The position numbers and the translations under genes are program-made. A stretch of 64,000 nt of DNA, taken from Sparassis latifolia (taxonomy: Eukaryota > Basidiomycota > Agaricomycetes > Polyporales > Sparassidaceae). This document shows positions 32,242 through 44,986 of the stretch, one piece after another (position 1 is the stretch's first letter; the number at the start of each line of letters is the position of its first letter). The stretch covers positions 1,054,001-1,118,000 of the forward strand of contig CM031552.1 of the NCBI GenBank assembly GCA_018466975.1, written 5' to 3'. The notes under the pieces are model-generated. The model had not been told where the DNA came from, did no database searches, and saw nothing but the letters and a program-made list of their open reading frames with translations.

Positions 32242-35200
32242 ATGTCCTTCAATGCCTCTCCTGACATCGAGTCTACACCCCCGCCCGCTGTCAGCAGCCT
32301 CCGTTCCAGGTTCGAGAAGCTTGCAGCAGACACCTCGACCGCTACCCTCCAGCGGCCACCCAGCACTCATGTCTTTCTCGTCCCAGAGCCCTCCAGTCCT
32401 CGTCCCCGAGCCATGTCCAACTCAGATGACCTCAGGCCATTCGCTGAGTCTCCTTCGCTGCGCCCCGCTTCTTCTTCTCTAGACCTAAAGGCAGCCAAGA
32501 GGCCTCCCCCACCGCCCCCCGCGCGTGGTTTGAGGGCCCCTTCTCCCGCACCGCCGAGTCCACGTCTTCTGCGTCCACCATCCGACCAGTCACCTCTGAT
32601 ACCCGAGATCAGTCTCACTCCCGAACATACCTCTGTGTCCCTGCAGCCCTCCATTTTGGCCAGAAAGCCGCCCCCGCCCCCTCTGCCTCCCCACCACCCT
32701 GAAACAAAACCCGAATCTGCCACATTGCACAAAACGTCCGATGTTTATCCACTCATCGACTTGTTTGGGTGAGCACTTCTGTCCTGGAACGTTTATGTCA
32801 GACGGGTGCACCGAGTGTTTGGTACCAGTAGCAACGTTCCTTCGGGAGCACGGCGTATTTCAGCCACCGCTTGAGTTGCTGCTTGTCTCGCTCCCGGCAT
32901 CTCATTTATCTCAGCCGTCTCTCTGCATGTTGATCGTAGGTTTGACCGCTTGCTTCGCGCCTTCACCTGCGTGCTTGTTCTATGACATGAGTTACGGAGA
33001 TAGATGTCTGGCATTTTCCTTCTTGTCGCAACTCTCAATCAGACTGACGCAACGTTCGACCAGGTCCCCGCCACCTATTCCGGCGGCTTCCAAGCCGGTG
33101 AACGTTCCGACTCGCGTCGTGTCGCATACCGCGACGTTAGTATCAACCCTCATAGCATCAGATATCCGTCCAGATTCCTTAGAATCGTCACGCAGGCCTC
33201 GCCATTCCTTCCCTTTCTCAGGAACATCAACTGCTCCTTCAAGTTCTTCTTCCGTCTCCTTGGTCTCCACCGCGTCTACATTCAAGCCGCAAGATCCCTT
33301 CGGTGATGATCCATCTGATTCGGAAACCACCGTTTTTGCGGACCCGCCTCCGCTACCGTCTCGAAAGAACGGCACCGTAAATGATCCCTCGAATGGTTCC
33401 GGTGCCCATCCCGAACTCCATCAGTCGCCGGAAAATATATATTCATCAGAGAGTTCGAGCGGAACCGATACCAACACGGTGAACATACCCAGTCCAACAC
33501 CTTCCGCACTCCTCACTCGGCCTCCTCGTCCTCCACCTCGTCCGAAGTCTTCGTTACCTGCCAGTTTAGTTGCATCTTCAGCATCGTCCAGTACGTCCTC
33601 GCTGCCACCTCCTCTTCCTACGCGTAAAGGAATTTGCGTAGAGGAACCAATACCTCGGCGCCCACCTCCACCTCCGCGACCTTCAGTGCAGGATATGGAC
33701 TCGCAGCCTCATGCGAGATCCTGTAGTGCGTCAATTTCTCCGTCTGAGCGCAAAGCATTTGGTGCGCATCCGCCTCCACCGACGCGCACGATCGGCCTTG
33801 GCGACAAGCTTCCCCCAGCTCGTCGCGCACAGTCCGGTTCCTCCAGCGAGTCCGAGGACGATGAGCCGAAGAAGGTGGAGCTTCTACCGGACACCAGTCG
33901 CGCGTCGCGTCGCCCGCCTACCATTGATTGCCATAATTATCACGAGTTCAACATCCACATACCTGCATACACTGGTGTCGTGGCTGTGTCCGGACATACT
34001 ATCGTTATTGCCACGCATCATCATCTGAAGATATATGATCTTTCCGTGTCTGATTCGCCCGTGTGGAATCTGGACTCGAAAGAACTGGGGCTGGACAAGC
34101 TGAATGGCTTCAAGGTCACTAGCATGGAGTTCCGACCGGCGGCGAAGATGGCGGATAGGGGGTGTTTTCTCTGGATAGGAACGAAAGACGGACACCTTAT
34201 AGAGCTGGATACCAGACCAGGGACTGTCGTTGGTGTGAAGCCCTTTGCGCATGCGCATACGGTGACGCATATGTTCCGCCACGCGCATTCAATGGTGACC
34301 ATGGATGACGTGGGTAAGGTCCTCGTGTTCACCCCTGATCCAGATAGTGGAGAGGACGTGCGCTTGACGTATACCCAACCCCGTGTGGTCCGGATTGCCG
34401 ACCGACAGGAATTTGCGAAGCTGGTCGGGGCCCAGCTCTGGACGTCGACGAGGGACCCGAGCAATGGCGGCGGCACGGCGAGCAGCTCCAGAGGGCCTAT
34501 CGTGCGCGTGTACGATATCTTTACGCCAGGGAGCACGGGCAAGTCCTTGTTGCCTACGGAGCACCTCGGCGCTGTCACTTCTGGCACGATTCTCCCTTCG
34601 CAGCCGGAGCACATCTACCTCGGCCACGAGGGTGGACATGTTAGTATTTGGTTGCGGACATCAGACGATGGTGCTCCTCAGTGTCAGGAAGTCATAAAGG
34701 TGGCCACATCGGATGTGATGAGCCTGGAGGGTGTCAACAATAGGTTGTGGTTTGGAGGTCGGAATGGCATGATCGTTGCGTTCGACGTTGTGCCGAGGCC
34801 GTGGGTAGTGACAAACCGCTGGGCAGCGCATACGAAACTTCCTGTTCTGAGACTCGCCGTGGATACGTGGAGCATCGAGAAGTTGAACCGGCTCATGGTG
34901 TACAGTATTGGCAGAGACGAGAAGCTCCGATTCTGGGACGGGTTACTCGGGATAGACTGGGTCGGTGAGTATCGGTGTTTCCGGCCCATTTTCCAGTTGA
35001 CTAACTTGCGACAGATCAAGAGCTACTGAAACGAGAAACGGAGTTCAGTTCCTTCCGAGATATGAACGTGCTGATTGTCTCCTGGAATGTAGATTCTGCG
35101 AAACCAGATACCCTTACTGGATGTCCCGAGAACGTCAACGTCCTTCATGATATACTCACCAGTGTTGATACTCCCGACATCATCGTGTTCGGGCTACAGG

Positions 35201-36307
35201 AGCTCATTGACCTCGAGAGCCGGAAGATGGCAGCCAAAACTGTTCTTCTCGGTGGAAAGAACAAAACACCAGACGGCACGATTTCTCAGAAGGTGACTAC
35301 TTCGTACAAAAAGTGGTACGATCGACTGGTGTTGGCGGTACGCCAGGCAATGCCGACTGATATACCATACACGGTTATCCATACGGAGAACTTGGTCGGG
35401 TTGTTCAGCTGCATATTCGTGAAGAACACGGAAAGGATATCTTTGAACCATGTTGCCATTACCACCATCAAGCGTGGGATGGGGGGTAGATATGGCAATA
35501 AGGTCTGTCGTTCTGTGGTCTCTGCGTGTTGGGTTGCTGAGAGGAACTATCGCAGGGTGGCATAGTCGCCCGCTGTGTCATTGACGACACGTCAATCTGC
35601 TTCATCAACTGCCATCTTGCCGCTGGCCAACATCACGTTCGTCAGAGGAATGCTGACGTTGCGGCCATCGTAGAAGATAAATCTGTGTTCCCCGAATCGG
35701 ATGCGCTCCAGGGCCCGTTGGCGTACGTGAATGGTGGTGACGGGTCGATGGTTCTTGATCATGAAATCGTTTTTGTACGTGTACATGGTACTCATGTTTT
35801 CCTTGACGTTGATTGTGCTCCAGATGAACGGAGACATGAACTATCGCATCGACCAACGCCGCGACGTGGTTGTCGCCGCGATCAAGGCTGGTGACCTCGA
35901 CGGTCTCCAGACTCATGACCAGCTGCTTAAGGAGATGAAGTTCAATCGCGGCTTCCGTCTGCGGTCGTTCTTGGAAGGTCATCTCACGTTTGCGCCCACC
36001 TACAAGTACGACAGACGGTCGCCGGAGTACGATTCCTTCCGAGAAGAGTCGTGTCCCCGCCTGGTGCGACCGCGTTCTCTGGCGCTCGCGCGACCCTTTG
36101 CGCGTTGAGCAGTTGCACTACAGACGCTACGAGGCGAACATCTCCGACCATCGGCCGATTTCCGCTGCTTTCAGGATGACGGTGAAGTCCGTGCACCACG
36201 ATGCGAGGGAGAAAATCAAGGCTGAGATTCATGGGTTGTGGGTACATCGCGAGCAAGGGTTGCTGCAGGCAGCCCATCAATTCTTTGTTGACCAGGCCAT
36301 GATATGA
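32242..36307 (+). CDS. Inositol polyphosphate 5-phosphatase with proline-rich N-terminus and WD40-like domain; frameshift near the 3' end
   Basis: Predicted to remove the 5-phosphate from phosphoinositides or inositol phosphates at membranes. Exons: 32242-32768, 33043-34964, 35015-35502, 35556-35774, 35824-36307. Residues 1 to about 430 are low-complexity with many poly-proline runs (possible SH3/profilin ligands). Then a WD40-like beta-propeller (CFLWIGTKDGHLIELD, HIYLGHEGGHVSIWL, NRLWFGGRNGMIVAFD, KLRFWDG). The catalytic domain has VSWNVDSA, FGLQELI, CHLAAGQ, LNYRI-type GDMNYRID, PAWCDRVLW and SDHRPI, all expected motifs. Between PEYDS and EKSRVPAWCDR one extra T in TTCCTTCC (about 36037) shifts the frame. 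Read straight, the frame stops at 36108 and loses the last two motifs. No intron can explain it. A propeller plus 5-phosphatase is known from plant 5PTases. Confidence 0.85.
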
Positions 36308-37024
36308 ACGGTCCAACATGCTTTGGCGGCTGGAGTGTGGGCAGGGGATGGCGTGCGCAGTGTGTGGTTGCATCTGATACTCTATGGCATTCGGTAAATA
36401 ATCGCATGGAATTCTTCATTAGGACATCACATTAGCATCTCGTTTTGTATCCTTCAACCTGTAGCGTATTAGTAGACCTGTTCAGTATTGTAATAGAGAG
36501 AGAAAGCACAGGACGTACTGCCTGTATTATCGATGACCCGGATGTGCCATAATATGGCACTTCTGGTCCCGCAGCACGACGTCTTGCTCGATTGTCTGCG
36601 GCATCTCAGATAATGTTTCTGTAGCATACAGAGTACTATACACCATTTTTTTAGGATTTTTTTGAGCTGTATTGGACACCTTGGAGAGATGCCGAGGTGT
36701 GGCACCAGCCAAATACAGTCTTGCAATCCCGAATTTCTTGGGATCCAAGCGAGCCATCTTTGCTTCCCAAACTTTTACAGCATTAAATTAGGGTATGTAT
36801 GACTCTCTGTCTATAATTTCGAGGGAATCGGACAAGAGGATCAAACCACAGAAAAAAATATGGCACCTCTGGGTCGTATGGCGTATCCGGGTCACGGGTC
36901 ACTGATATGTTTTCCGGACTGTGGCGAATTTCCATACTTGGCAACGCTGTCCGATCTCATCTCGCTGACCCGGAGCACCAGTTTGGTCCAAGTTACAACT
37001 CGCCCTCTACCACCGCTCGTACGG
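36308..37024. other. Intergenic, no supported gene
   Basis: A 76-codon minus-strand frame (36527-36757) starts opposite the TCF25 homologue. It has no recognised domain and is listed only as a possibility. Confidence 0.25.
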
Positions 37025-39978
37025 ATGGCTCCTCGACTCAACAAACGACAGCTGCGAGAACAAGAGGAACTGCTTGCGCTTGACCATGATGCACTGAAGG
37101 AGGAAACTGACACTAGCGAGAACGAGTACGACCGCGTACACAGTGTCGGAGGCTCGGGGCTCGGATTCGCGGCAGTGAGTGTCTCTATTGCATTTGCACG
37201 ATCCGATGACTGACTTTTCGTGTTTAGTTAATGAGTACTGCTGACGCGTCCGACGAGGACAGTGGTGAGAATGCCGTTGCTCCTCCGTCAAAACCAAAGA
37301 AGGCTCGTGAGCGGTTTCCGTTTCGCTTTTCCCGAGGAGTGGTCTAAAGATGATGTTGAGTAGAAGAAAAAGAAAAAGAAACCTACTGCCGCAACACCGC
37401 TATCTCCGTCTACTCCTGTGCAGCAGCCTGGGGCCAAACCGCAAGATGAGCACCTGTCCAACGCTGGACAATCGAAGAAAGAGAGAAAAGTTCTGAAGAA
37501 ACAGAAGGCAAAGGACAAGGGGGGCACTATGGATGAAGTAGACAAGGCCCTTGCGGAGCTCTCTGTCAAGTACCCCGATCTACGACATGCTGTCGCATCT
37601 GGAAGTGCTTCTCCAGCAGCCCGTGAGGCCTCCAGCGTTCTTTCATCTCTGCTGTCCGTCTCCTTGCAGTATCTTGACAGCGAAGCCGAGATGCGAAAAT
37701 TTTTTGGATCGAAGGTGGTTTCTGCTGCCAAATCTTCTGGAAGCGGATCCTCTTCATCTTCACGACGCACAGTCACACAGCGTTCCAACCTTACACGTCC
37801 ACGGTCAACATGGTGGCCCGCACAGATGCGAGAGGGCTTATCTATCCGCTTGTTGACGGAGGACGAAGTCCAAGACATGTGTCGTACGCATGATTGGGAC
37901 CAGTTACCCGGAGAGCGAGTGTGGACGGTAGAGTACAGCAAGAAGTATCGTGGCGTGACTCTCGCATTCATGCAAACTGTGATGTCAGGAGGCGAGTAGG
38001 TCTTCAATTCGTTCATACTGCAAGTCTCACGAATATCATAGACCCAGAGGGATTCAACCAGATATTGAGACTACTACCGTACCATGCAGATACACTTCTA
38101 CAATTGTCGGAGGTGTACAATCACCGCGAAGGTAATTCTCATGTTTGTTCCGAGTGCACTGACCTAACATACTATATACCTCCAGAGTATAGTACAGGAT
38201 CAGATTTCATTGATCGAGCACTGTTCGCCTACGAGCGGGCTTTTGTCGGATCGTTCAATTTCACTAGCGGAGTAAATCGTCTTGATTTTGACCGCGTGGA
38301 AAATCGTCCTTTTTTCTTGGCTATACATCGGCAAGTCAGGTACGTGTGCAGCCGATGCTGAACGTAGAAAAAGGAATAATTTTAGCTTGAAGTGATCTCC
38401 AACGCCGAGGATGCGTGAGGACTGCTTTCGAGTTCGCTCGCCTGCTCTATTCTCTGGACCCGTGGACCGATCCTCATGGGGCTTTGCTGCACCTCGATTA
38501 TCTTTCCATTAAAGCGGGCATGGGGGTTTGGCTGCTTCAGCTATGGGACTTTTTTGCTATGCACGCGAAGGAGCCGGAAGACTTTCATTCTCGCTTACGG
38601 GTCACTGTGCTGCCTGGTTGGTCATATACACGAGCCCTGGCATTATATATCGAAGAAGAGAGTAACAAGGAGAAGGTTTGCACTGTCAATTTGGTACATC
38701 GACGTAGTCCTCATGTGCCTGTCTACTCAGACACACGAAAGGAGTACAGCTGCTCTTCGAGAAGCCATAGTTGCATTTCCTTCGGTGGTTCCCTTACTTG
38801 CGGATAAAGCAGACATCACTCTGTCGGCTGCAGTACGAGGGCACAAGGCTTTCCGTGTGTATACCGATGCCAAGTAAGTAATGAATACTGAATCGGGCGT
38901 GATGTAGATTTCACGTCTCTTACCTAGTGCCGTCTCAACCAACGAGGAAGCTATTCTTCAGACTCTTTGCCACCTATATGCTCAGCGCTCCTTCTCACTA
39001 TGGAAGAGTGCTTCTCGTCCGTCTTGGTTCGCCCAGACTGTCACCTCCACTCTCCCTTCTCTACCCTCCTCCTTCAACGACAATTCGGCGTTGATTGCCC
39101 ATTTTACCTCATTGTACAGCAGGCCTGCACTCGCATATTCGATATATCGCCACGTCATTGTGCTTGAGACATCATGTCGCAGTCTGTTCTCCTTTCTTCC
39201 CCGCTCAGTCACCAGTTCGCGGCATCTCGCATGTGATCCTCTTCCGCCGCCGAGCCGCAAAAATGAATACGATGCGGAGTTTTTCAAAGGTGCGGAGGAC
39301 GCCCTCGCAATACGACCCAGGAGCCGACGGGCGAGCGAGAGAACGCTGGAGAGACTGATACCGGATCCTGTATTCCGCAGACAGTTACAGGTTTGCCCGC
39401 CACTGCTTCCCGGGATTATTTTATGCTCAGTCTAATCTTTGTTTCCCGCCGACAGGCATTCTTTGAAGCGAATCCTCATTTCGCGCGACGCTTCCCAGGC
39501 GGGATCATCCAGTTTGCTCAGCTGGCGGGAGAGTTGCCTGAAGAAGTACTGGAAGGTCTGATGATTGCAGAGGCTGCGGGAGGCAACCAAGCCGAGGGAG
39601 GGATGCCAGGGCAGATGCCCGGCGAGGGCATATTCGTTGTGGACTTCATCGACGAGGAAGATGGAGCTGAAGACCAAAACAATGCTCAACCTGTTGCTGC
39701 TGTCCCTCCTCCAGCACCAGCGGTTCCACCACAGGTGCAGGAAGAAGACGAGAGTGGTGAGGATGACGAGGAGGAGGAGGATATATTGGTAAGTCAATCT
39801 TCTGTCATGTCCTGTCTCGGAGCTGACGCGTATGTGCCAGCCACTTCCTGTGCGCTTTTTGAGAACAATGATGAACCGCTTCTGGCCCGCCGGCGCTGCT
39901 TCTCCTGGCACTTCGTCTTCTGAAGAAAATGAAGAAGCAGGAGAACCTCTGCACCGTGACGATGACGGGGTGGATTGA
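37025..39978 (+). CDS. TCF25 / Rqc1 homologue, ribosome-associated quality control factor
   Basis: Homologue of human TCF25 and yeast Rqc1, a subunit of the ribosome-associated quality-control complex with Listerin/Ltn1, which helps mark stalled nascent chains. Start at 37025 (MAPRLNKRQLREQEELLAL). After an acidic and lysine-rich N-terminus come VEYSKKYRGVTLAFMQTV, FNQILRLLPYHADTLLQLSE, SDFIDRALFAYERAFVGSF, ENRPFFLAIHRQV, RRGCVRTAFEFARLLYSLDP and GVWLLQLWDFFAMH, all characteristic, then an acidic C-terminal part ending HRDDDGVD. About ten exons. The intron 37992-38041 only keeps the SGDPEGF frame if its donor is GCGAGT (GC-AG). The intron ending before the AAGAAAAAG tract (near 37370) has a good GTGAGC donor that breaks frame, whereas a GC donor or a 1-nt indel keeps it. 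The gene is otherwise complete. Confidence 0.85.
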
Positions 39979-41076
39979 GCGACGAAACAGGGAGCGAGAA
40001 GTAATGGAATGTAATGACATGTCTACAGTAACGATGAGTATAGTTGCGCTTAACTCGTGTTCCTGAGACTGAAGTTGAATCAACGTCCAGGGTGACTCGA
40101 ACCCAATTTATGTCGATGTAGGGTCCCGTCGCCTATCCTCGTCAGACAATTGTCTTTTCATGTGCATCTCAGTCAAATGATTCAAATCTGATTTCACGAT
40201 CGTTTGTGCACCCCCGACAGCCGTAACCCTCCGCACTGGAATGTTTTCCAACGGCTTTTGCGACTAAAAAGTTTGGACGTAGCGTCGCCCCACTTTGGCG
40301 GCCAAACTTTGCCGACAGCAAGCGGGGCATCACCCCACTTTCACTCATCTGGCAAGTATGATCAACCATCGCAATCAGTCTAATTATCGTTGGTATGGAA
40401 GGGTCTACACTGGAAATCTCGCTTAAAAGCAATGTTGGAGGTCAGATTTTCAAGTTCTGCTCGATGACACCAGGGCAGGAGTACCACCTGTTCATATGAT
40501 GCTCCGGAATCTCAAACTGACCCGAGATACCGAGCTGAGTACGTGAAAGATCTTCATAAGTAGAGGTCGGGCTTACCTCGGGCTCATCTATAATACGGGA
40601 GGACCGATGACGTGGCGTCTGTGGCAACTGTATCTGCGCGACTGGTCCAATGCAAATGTGTCACTGCACAACATGCGACATAGCACACAATGTCTTGACA
40701 AATATGCTTCGGCCTTCGAGTTGCTCTAGCTCTTGGGTGAGTAACCACTAGGTTCCCTCCCGTCGTGGTTGAATTGTAACTTTTGTGACTCATGATCTTC
40801 AAGATTACCAGAAAACATGATGTATTGCCAGGTGCTAGTGCAGCCCCACCTGCTGGTCCAACCATCTGGAGATACATACCTCCCTGATTCGTCGTACTGC
40901 AACAAATCCTCGGCCTCGGGCTTGCAATTACGTGTGTTCTTTCCGGTATTTTATCTCGGACGCCGAAGATGCGCATCTGGATGGGACGTCAGTGCCTACA
41001 GTGATATATACGAGCGTTCCTGCTGATTGCCCGCTCTTTGCCCCCCGGCTATTTCTCTTCCTACAGATTCTTCGGG
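39979..41076. other. Intergenic, no supported gene
   Basis: Three modest minus-strand frames (40169-40432, 40442-40627, 40584-40976) lack any recognised domain and do not splice together cleanly. A tRNA-like GGTTCGAGTCACC string at 40082-40110 (minus) was examined and not accepted. Confidence 0.3.
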
Positions 41077-43135
41077 ATGTCTTCGCTCGCCGTTACTGCA
41101 TCGGGTTCTTTAAGCCGCACTAGGAGGACCCCTCTCGCCACTTGGGCGGAGGACGAACTTCGCACAGAGCGGTATGGCGGTGATGACCCCCGGGACCCGC
41201 CTCCTAAAGACAGTGGGGACGCACGGCTACCACAGAAGGAAGAAAATTTCGATTACAACAAGGTAACATGGGATGGCCCCGACGACCCAGAGAACCCGCA
41301 GAATTGGTCGCACCCGCGCAAGTGGACGATCACGGCGATATGTCTCCTCATGACCATCAATGTGTAAGTTCCCTCGCTCAGCAACCTTTGATTGGTCGCT
41401 TAACTTCGTGTACAGGACTTTCGCTTCATCAGCACCGTCACCGGCGAGCACGGTTATAGCAGCGCATTTTCACAAACCCGAGGAGTGCGGGTACCTTGTC
41501 ACCGCTATGTTCCTCTTCGGCTACGTCTTTGGACCCTTCGTCTGGGGACCAGGCTCTGAGCTCCTGGGGCGTTGGCGAATGTTCGTCGTCGCTCTCTCTG
41601 CCTACACAATTCTGCACATCGGCCAGGCTCTTGCACAGAACATCGAGACGTTGCTTGTTACGCGGTTTCTTGGCGGCTTTTTCGCTGTCAATCCGCTCAC
41701 GAACTGCGGGGGAGTTATTGTTGACATTTGGGACCCTGTAAACCGGGGTATTGCTACTAGCATGTTCATTGCAGGCGTTTTCCTCGGGCCTGTGCTCGGT
41801 CCCATTGCCGGAGGCTTGTAAGTCTTGTCAGCTATGCTTCTATAGATACTCTCTGATCAAGTATTATCCTTGCAGCCTGACCATGAGCTATCTTGGCTGG
41901 AGATGGATCTTCTGGATTATGATGATATTCGCAGGGTCCTGTACATTGGTTGCACTGATATTCCTGCCCGAGACATACGCGCCCGTGCTTCTGCAGAGAA
42001 AGGTAGTGTGCTCGAAATATTTTAGATTTTGAATGCTAACAATGGTTCGAACACCAGGCGCGCAGGTTGCGAAAAGCTGACCCTATTGCCAATAAGGACA
42101 AGTACGCGGAGCATGAACGGGCAGATTGGTCTATCAAAGGCCTTCTGCACCGCACACTGTATAGACCCATACTCATGCTCATAATGGAGCCGATTCTTCT
42201 GCTAATTACAATATATATCTCGATGGTCTACGGCGTGTTATACTCCTGTGGGTCCATTATATCCTTGCATGGATTTCATTCTCATTCTAATGCAGTTTCG
42301 CAGTGTTCGAAGCGTTGCCCGTCATTTTCGTAGGGAAGCATGGCTTTACCATCGGACAATCGGGTCTAACTCTCATCGGTGTCGGGATTGGCACTACCTT
42401 GGGCGCAATCGCGTTCTGGAGGCAATGCAGTCACTATCCTGAACTCTTGGATAAGTGGCGTGGATTTCCTCCCCCAGAGGAGCGTCTGTGGGGCGCTATG
42501 AACGCTGGACTAGTCCTTGTCATCGGGGCTTTCTGGCTAGGCTGGACAGGCAACTACCACAGTGTGCCTTGGATCGTACCCGCGCTCGCAACAATACCAG
42601 TGGGATACGGCGTCAGCTTGGTGTTCATTTCATTCGTGGTGAGTGCTCGCCTCTTGGATGTACGTCTCCACGCGGTGCTGACAAGGGATGGGCCAGTCGT
42701 ATATTGTCGACGCGTACCTCATGTATGCTGCTTCCGCACTTGCCGCAAATACCCTGGTGCGGTCCGCGGTCGCTGGGGGCTTCCAGCTTTTCACCGTCCA
42801 GATGTACAAGAATGTGAGCACACCTTTTTTTCGCCGTTAATCATATGCTCACTATTCGGTGTAATCGGTAGCTGGGCATCAACTGGGCATGCACGCTAAT
42901 AGCACTCATCTTGTTACTCCTGGCACCGAGCCCGTTCCTTTTCTACAGGTATGGCCGCTTAATTCGGAAGAAGAGTCGGTTTTCGCCATCTCCGGTGAGT
43001 AAGGCGACCCTACGCATGTGTAGCGGATGCTGACTTCTGAAACGTCAGGACCTGCGTATTGCAGAATTGCTCGAGGCGGAGGCCGCAGAAGTAGCGACTC
43101 AGACCAGCTCTGATGAGCCGGATAAGAAGGTCTGA
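41077..43135 (+). CDS. MFS transporter B, paralogue of transporter A
   Basis: Same family and plan as the gene at 23515-25587, on the opposite strand. Exons 41077-41363, 41416-41817, 41876-42002, 42058 to about 42246, 42296-42638, 42697-42813, 42872 to about 42992, and a last exon ending 43135. The N-terminus has ELRTERYGGDDPRDPPPKD and TWDGPDDPENPQNW. The loop 2-3 motif is WGPGSELLGRWRMF, where transporter A has GRKPMF, so the usual basic residue after GR is W here. RFLGGFFAVNPLTNCGGVI, SYLGWRWIFWIMMIF, LPETYAPVLLQRK, GKHGFTIGQSGLTLIG and YIVDAYLMYAASALAANTLV follow. The C-terminus ends LLEAEAAEVA...EPDKKV. No frame break is seen. The donor near 42246 is weak (GGGTCC). An alternative upstream start exists at 41038. 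Confidence 0.85.
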
Positions 43136-44059
43136 CATGACGTCGCCCAAGGACATTTTGTATTTTATTAGCATCACGTCCACATTATGACCGCCACGAA
43201 CCCCCATCATACAAGACATGTACTAAGATACGGCCGCATATCCTACAGCTCATTTATCCTCCTGCTATCGGTCTTAGCTTATGCCCACACTAAGTACAGC
43301 ACTGGCACCAGTGGCGTCGCATTGACGAAGTTGTCACCATTACTGCTACGACATTATAGGGGAGCGGCCTCCGGAGTGGGGTCGTTGCAATCATTACGAT
43401 ATAGCGATTAAAATGTACATTTTAAATTTAATCCGACGAATAGATGTACAGCCAACAGCACTGATATCTACAGTCCTTCGGCGAGTTTCAGAACGACAAT
43501 TGCCCGCGAAAAAGGGAGTAGACTGTAGAAATCAGGAGGCCGCACGTGGTAAGCAGGAACCCACTTCTATAACATCGCTGACGAAGATATCACAAATCGT
43601 AGGCGACCCGGGCGCCCACCCGAGCAATTATGCTGGTAGAAGTTGTAGATCTTACGGCAATCTGCCAGGTAGGGAATGGTGACATATGACGCGCCGAGCT
43701 GTGGAACAAGAGTTCAGAATAAATGCCCGCTAAGTCCCGGAGAATGAGCGTGGAGACTCACCACGACTTGATGTTTCATATTGAAGAAGTCGGATAAATA
43801 ACTGAACGCATCAAGACCGACTCAGGTAGTATACGAGTTCAGGCAGCAATGCATGCATCCGGGAAAGATGGTCGTTCCGGTGAAACCGTCATGCCGGAGG
43901 AACAGAGTCGAAGTCCTCGCGCAGACATCACCATTAGAGCCTCTTCCGCCGCCATGCTCTCCACCTGCCACCGCACTGCAGCCAGACGAGCAGACCACGA
44001 AGACGACGTGAATGTTCACGGTAGCGGGTGCCAATCCCTGAAGCCTGTGTTGGCTACTT
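43136..44059. other. Intergenic, no gene seen
   Basis: No coding signal on either strand that I can support. Confidence 0.3.
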
Positions 44060-44760
44060 CTTTAGTATGTGTCAAGGAAGCGACAGCTCAGGCACCGTCC
44101 GGATGTGGCCACCCTTGGAAGCTGCATGTACGAGGTGAACACCGGCCAGTGCTTCGCCACCCCCATCGCGATCGGTCCATACAGCCTCAATGTCGCCCGC
44201 GTCCGCAATCCAGCCTGCGGGCAGCGCGACCAAAGCACGCGGCGCCCCGCACCAGGACCTCGCCGGCCGTGATGGGCCGCCATTCGACTTTGAAACACCC
44301 GCTCGATGGCGCGCTGTTGTCCTGGTCGAAAGTATAGCCGTGCACACTCAGCCAGGAAAACAGGTCGTTCGGCTGGCGTCGTAGTGCCCTATGAAGAGTA
44401 TGCACGGCCCGAGCGTCGCGTACGATGTGGACGGGGCAGGTATCGTGTGTCACTGCTCAGCGAGATATGCCCGCGCGCTGGATACAAAGCGTCTCTGAAG
44501 AAATTTATTAACCAGCAGGAGATGGGCGAGGTCAGGTCATACAAACCTCGATATGGAATGCAGATGCACCAGCCATCGCAAAACTCGGTGAGGGAGGGCA
44601 TGTTGTAGAGGTGCCCGAGGTGGGATGCAGACGAGAGAGCGAGGATATGGACGGTGTGGGAGCCATGCGGGCCGGTGGTGAGAACTGGAGGAGTAGACGC
44701 TTGGCAATAGGGATCGAAGCCATGCAGGCGGGAGTTCTCGGCAGAGTCCGACACGGCCGA
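44060..44760 (-). pseudogene. Possible decayed minus-strand gene, unrecognised
   Basis: Several overlapping minus-strand frames look like pieces of one protein in different frames: SASHLGHLYNMPSLTEFCDG (near 44600), RRQPNDLFSWLSVHGYTFDQ and FKVEWRPITAGEVLVRGAA (44270-44400), and GDIEAVWTDRDGGGEALAGV (44130-44200). Composition is protein-like, but the pieces do not join through acceptable introns. I do not recognise the family. It lies next to the GH5 gene in divergent orientation. It could be a degenerate gene or chance open frames in GC-rich DNA. Confidence 0.25.
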
Positions 44761-44986
44761 GCGAGGGGAGGACTTTGGACGCTCTCGAGTGTGCCAAGGG
44801 AGAACTACAGCCAGGAATATTAATGGCGGGTATGTATGTATCGCTCATGACTGACAAGTTTAATGCAGAGATCGAGGGGCGAGGCGCTGGCCGTGGGCCA
44901 GGGCGCGCGACGATACGCCTCAGCCCGATGACCTCGAATCACCCGGTGAGCTTTCCCCGTCTCTCCTCCTCTTCCTCCTCTCATTC

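Noticed and set aside
36469..36757. Minus-strand ORF upstream of the TCF25 homologue
   Set aside because: 76 codons, no domain, no splice support; kept only as a note on the intergenic region.
40082..40140. tRNA-like string on the minus strand (GGTTCGAGTCACC)
   Set aside because: The T-arm pairs poorly (G opposite A and T opposite C), no matching acceptor stem or anticodon arm follows, and no D-arm is seen.
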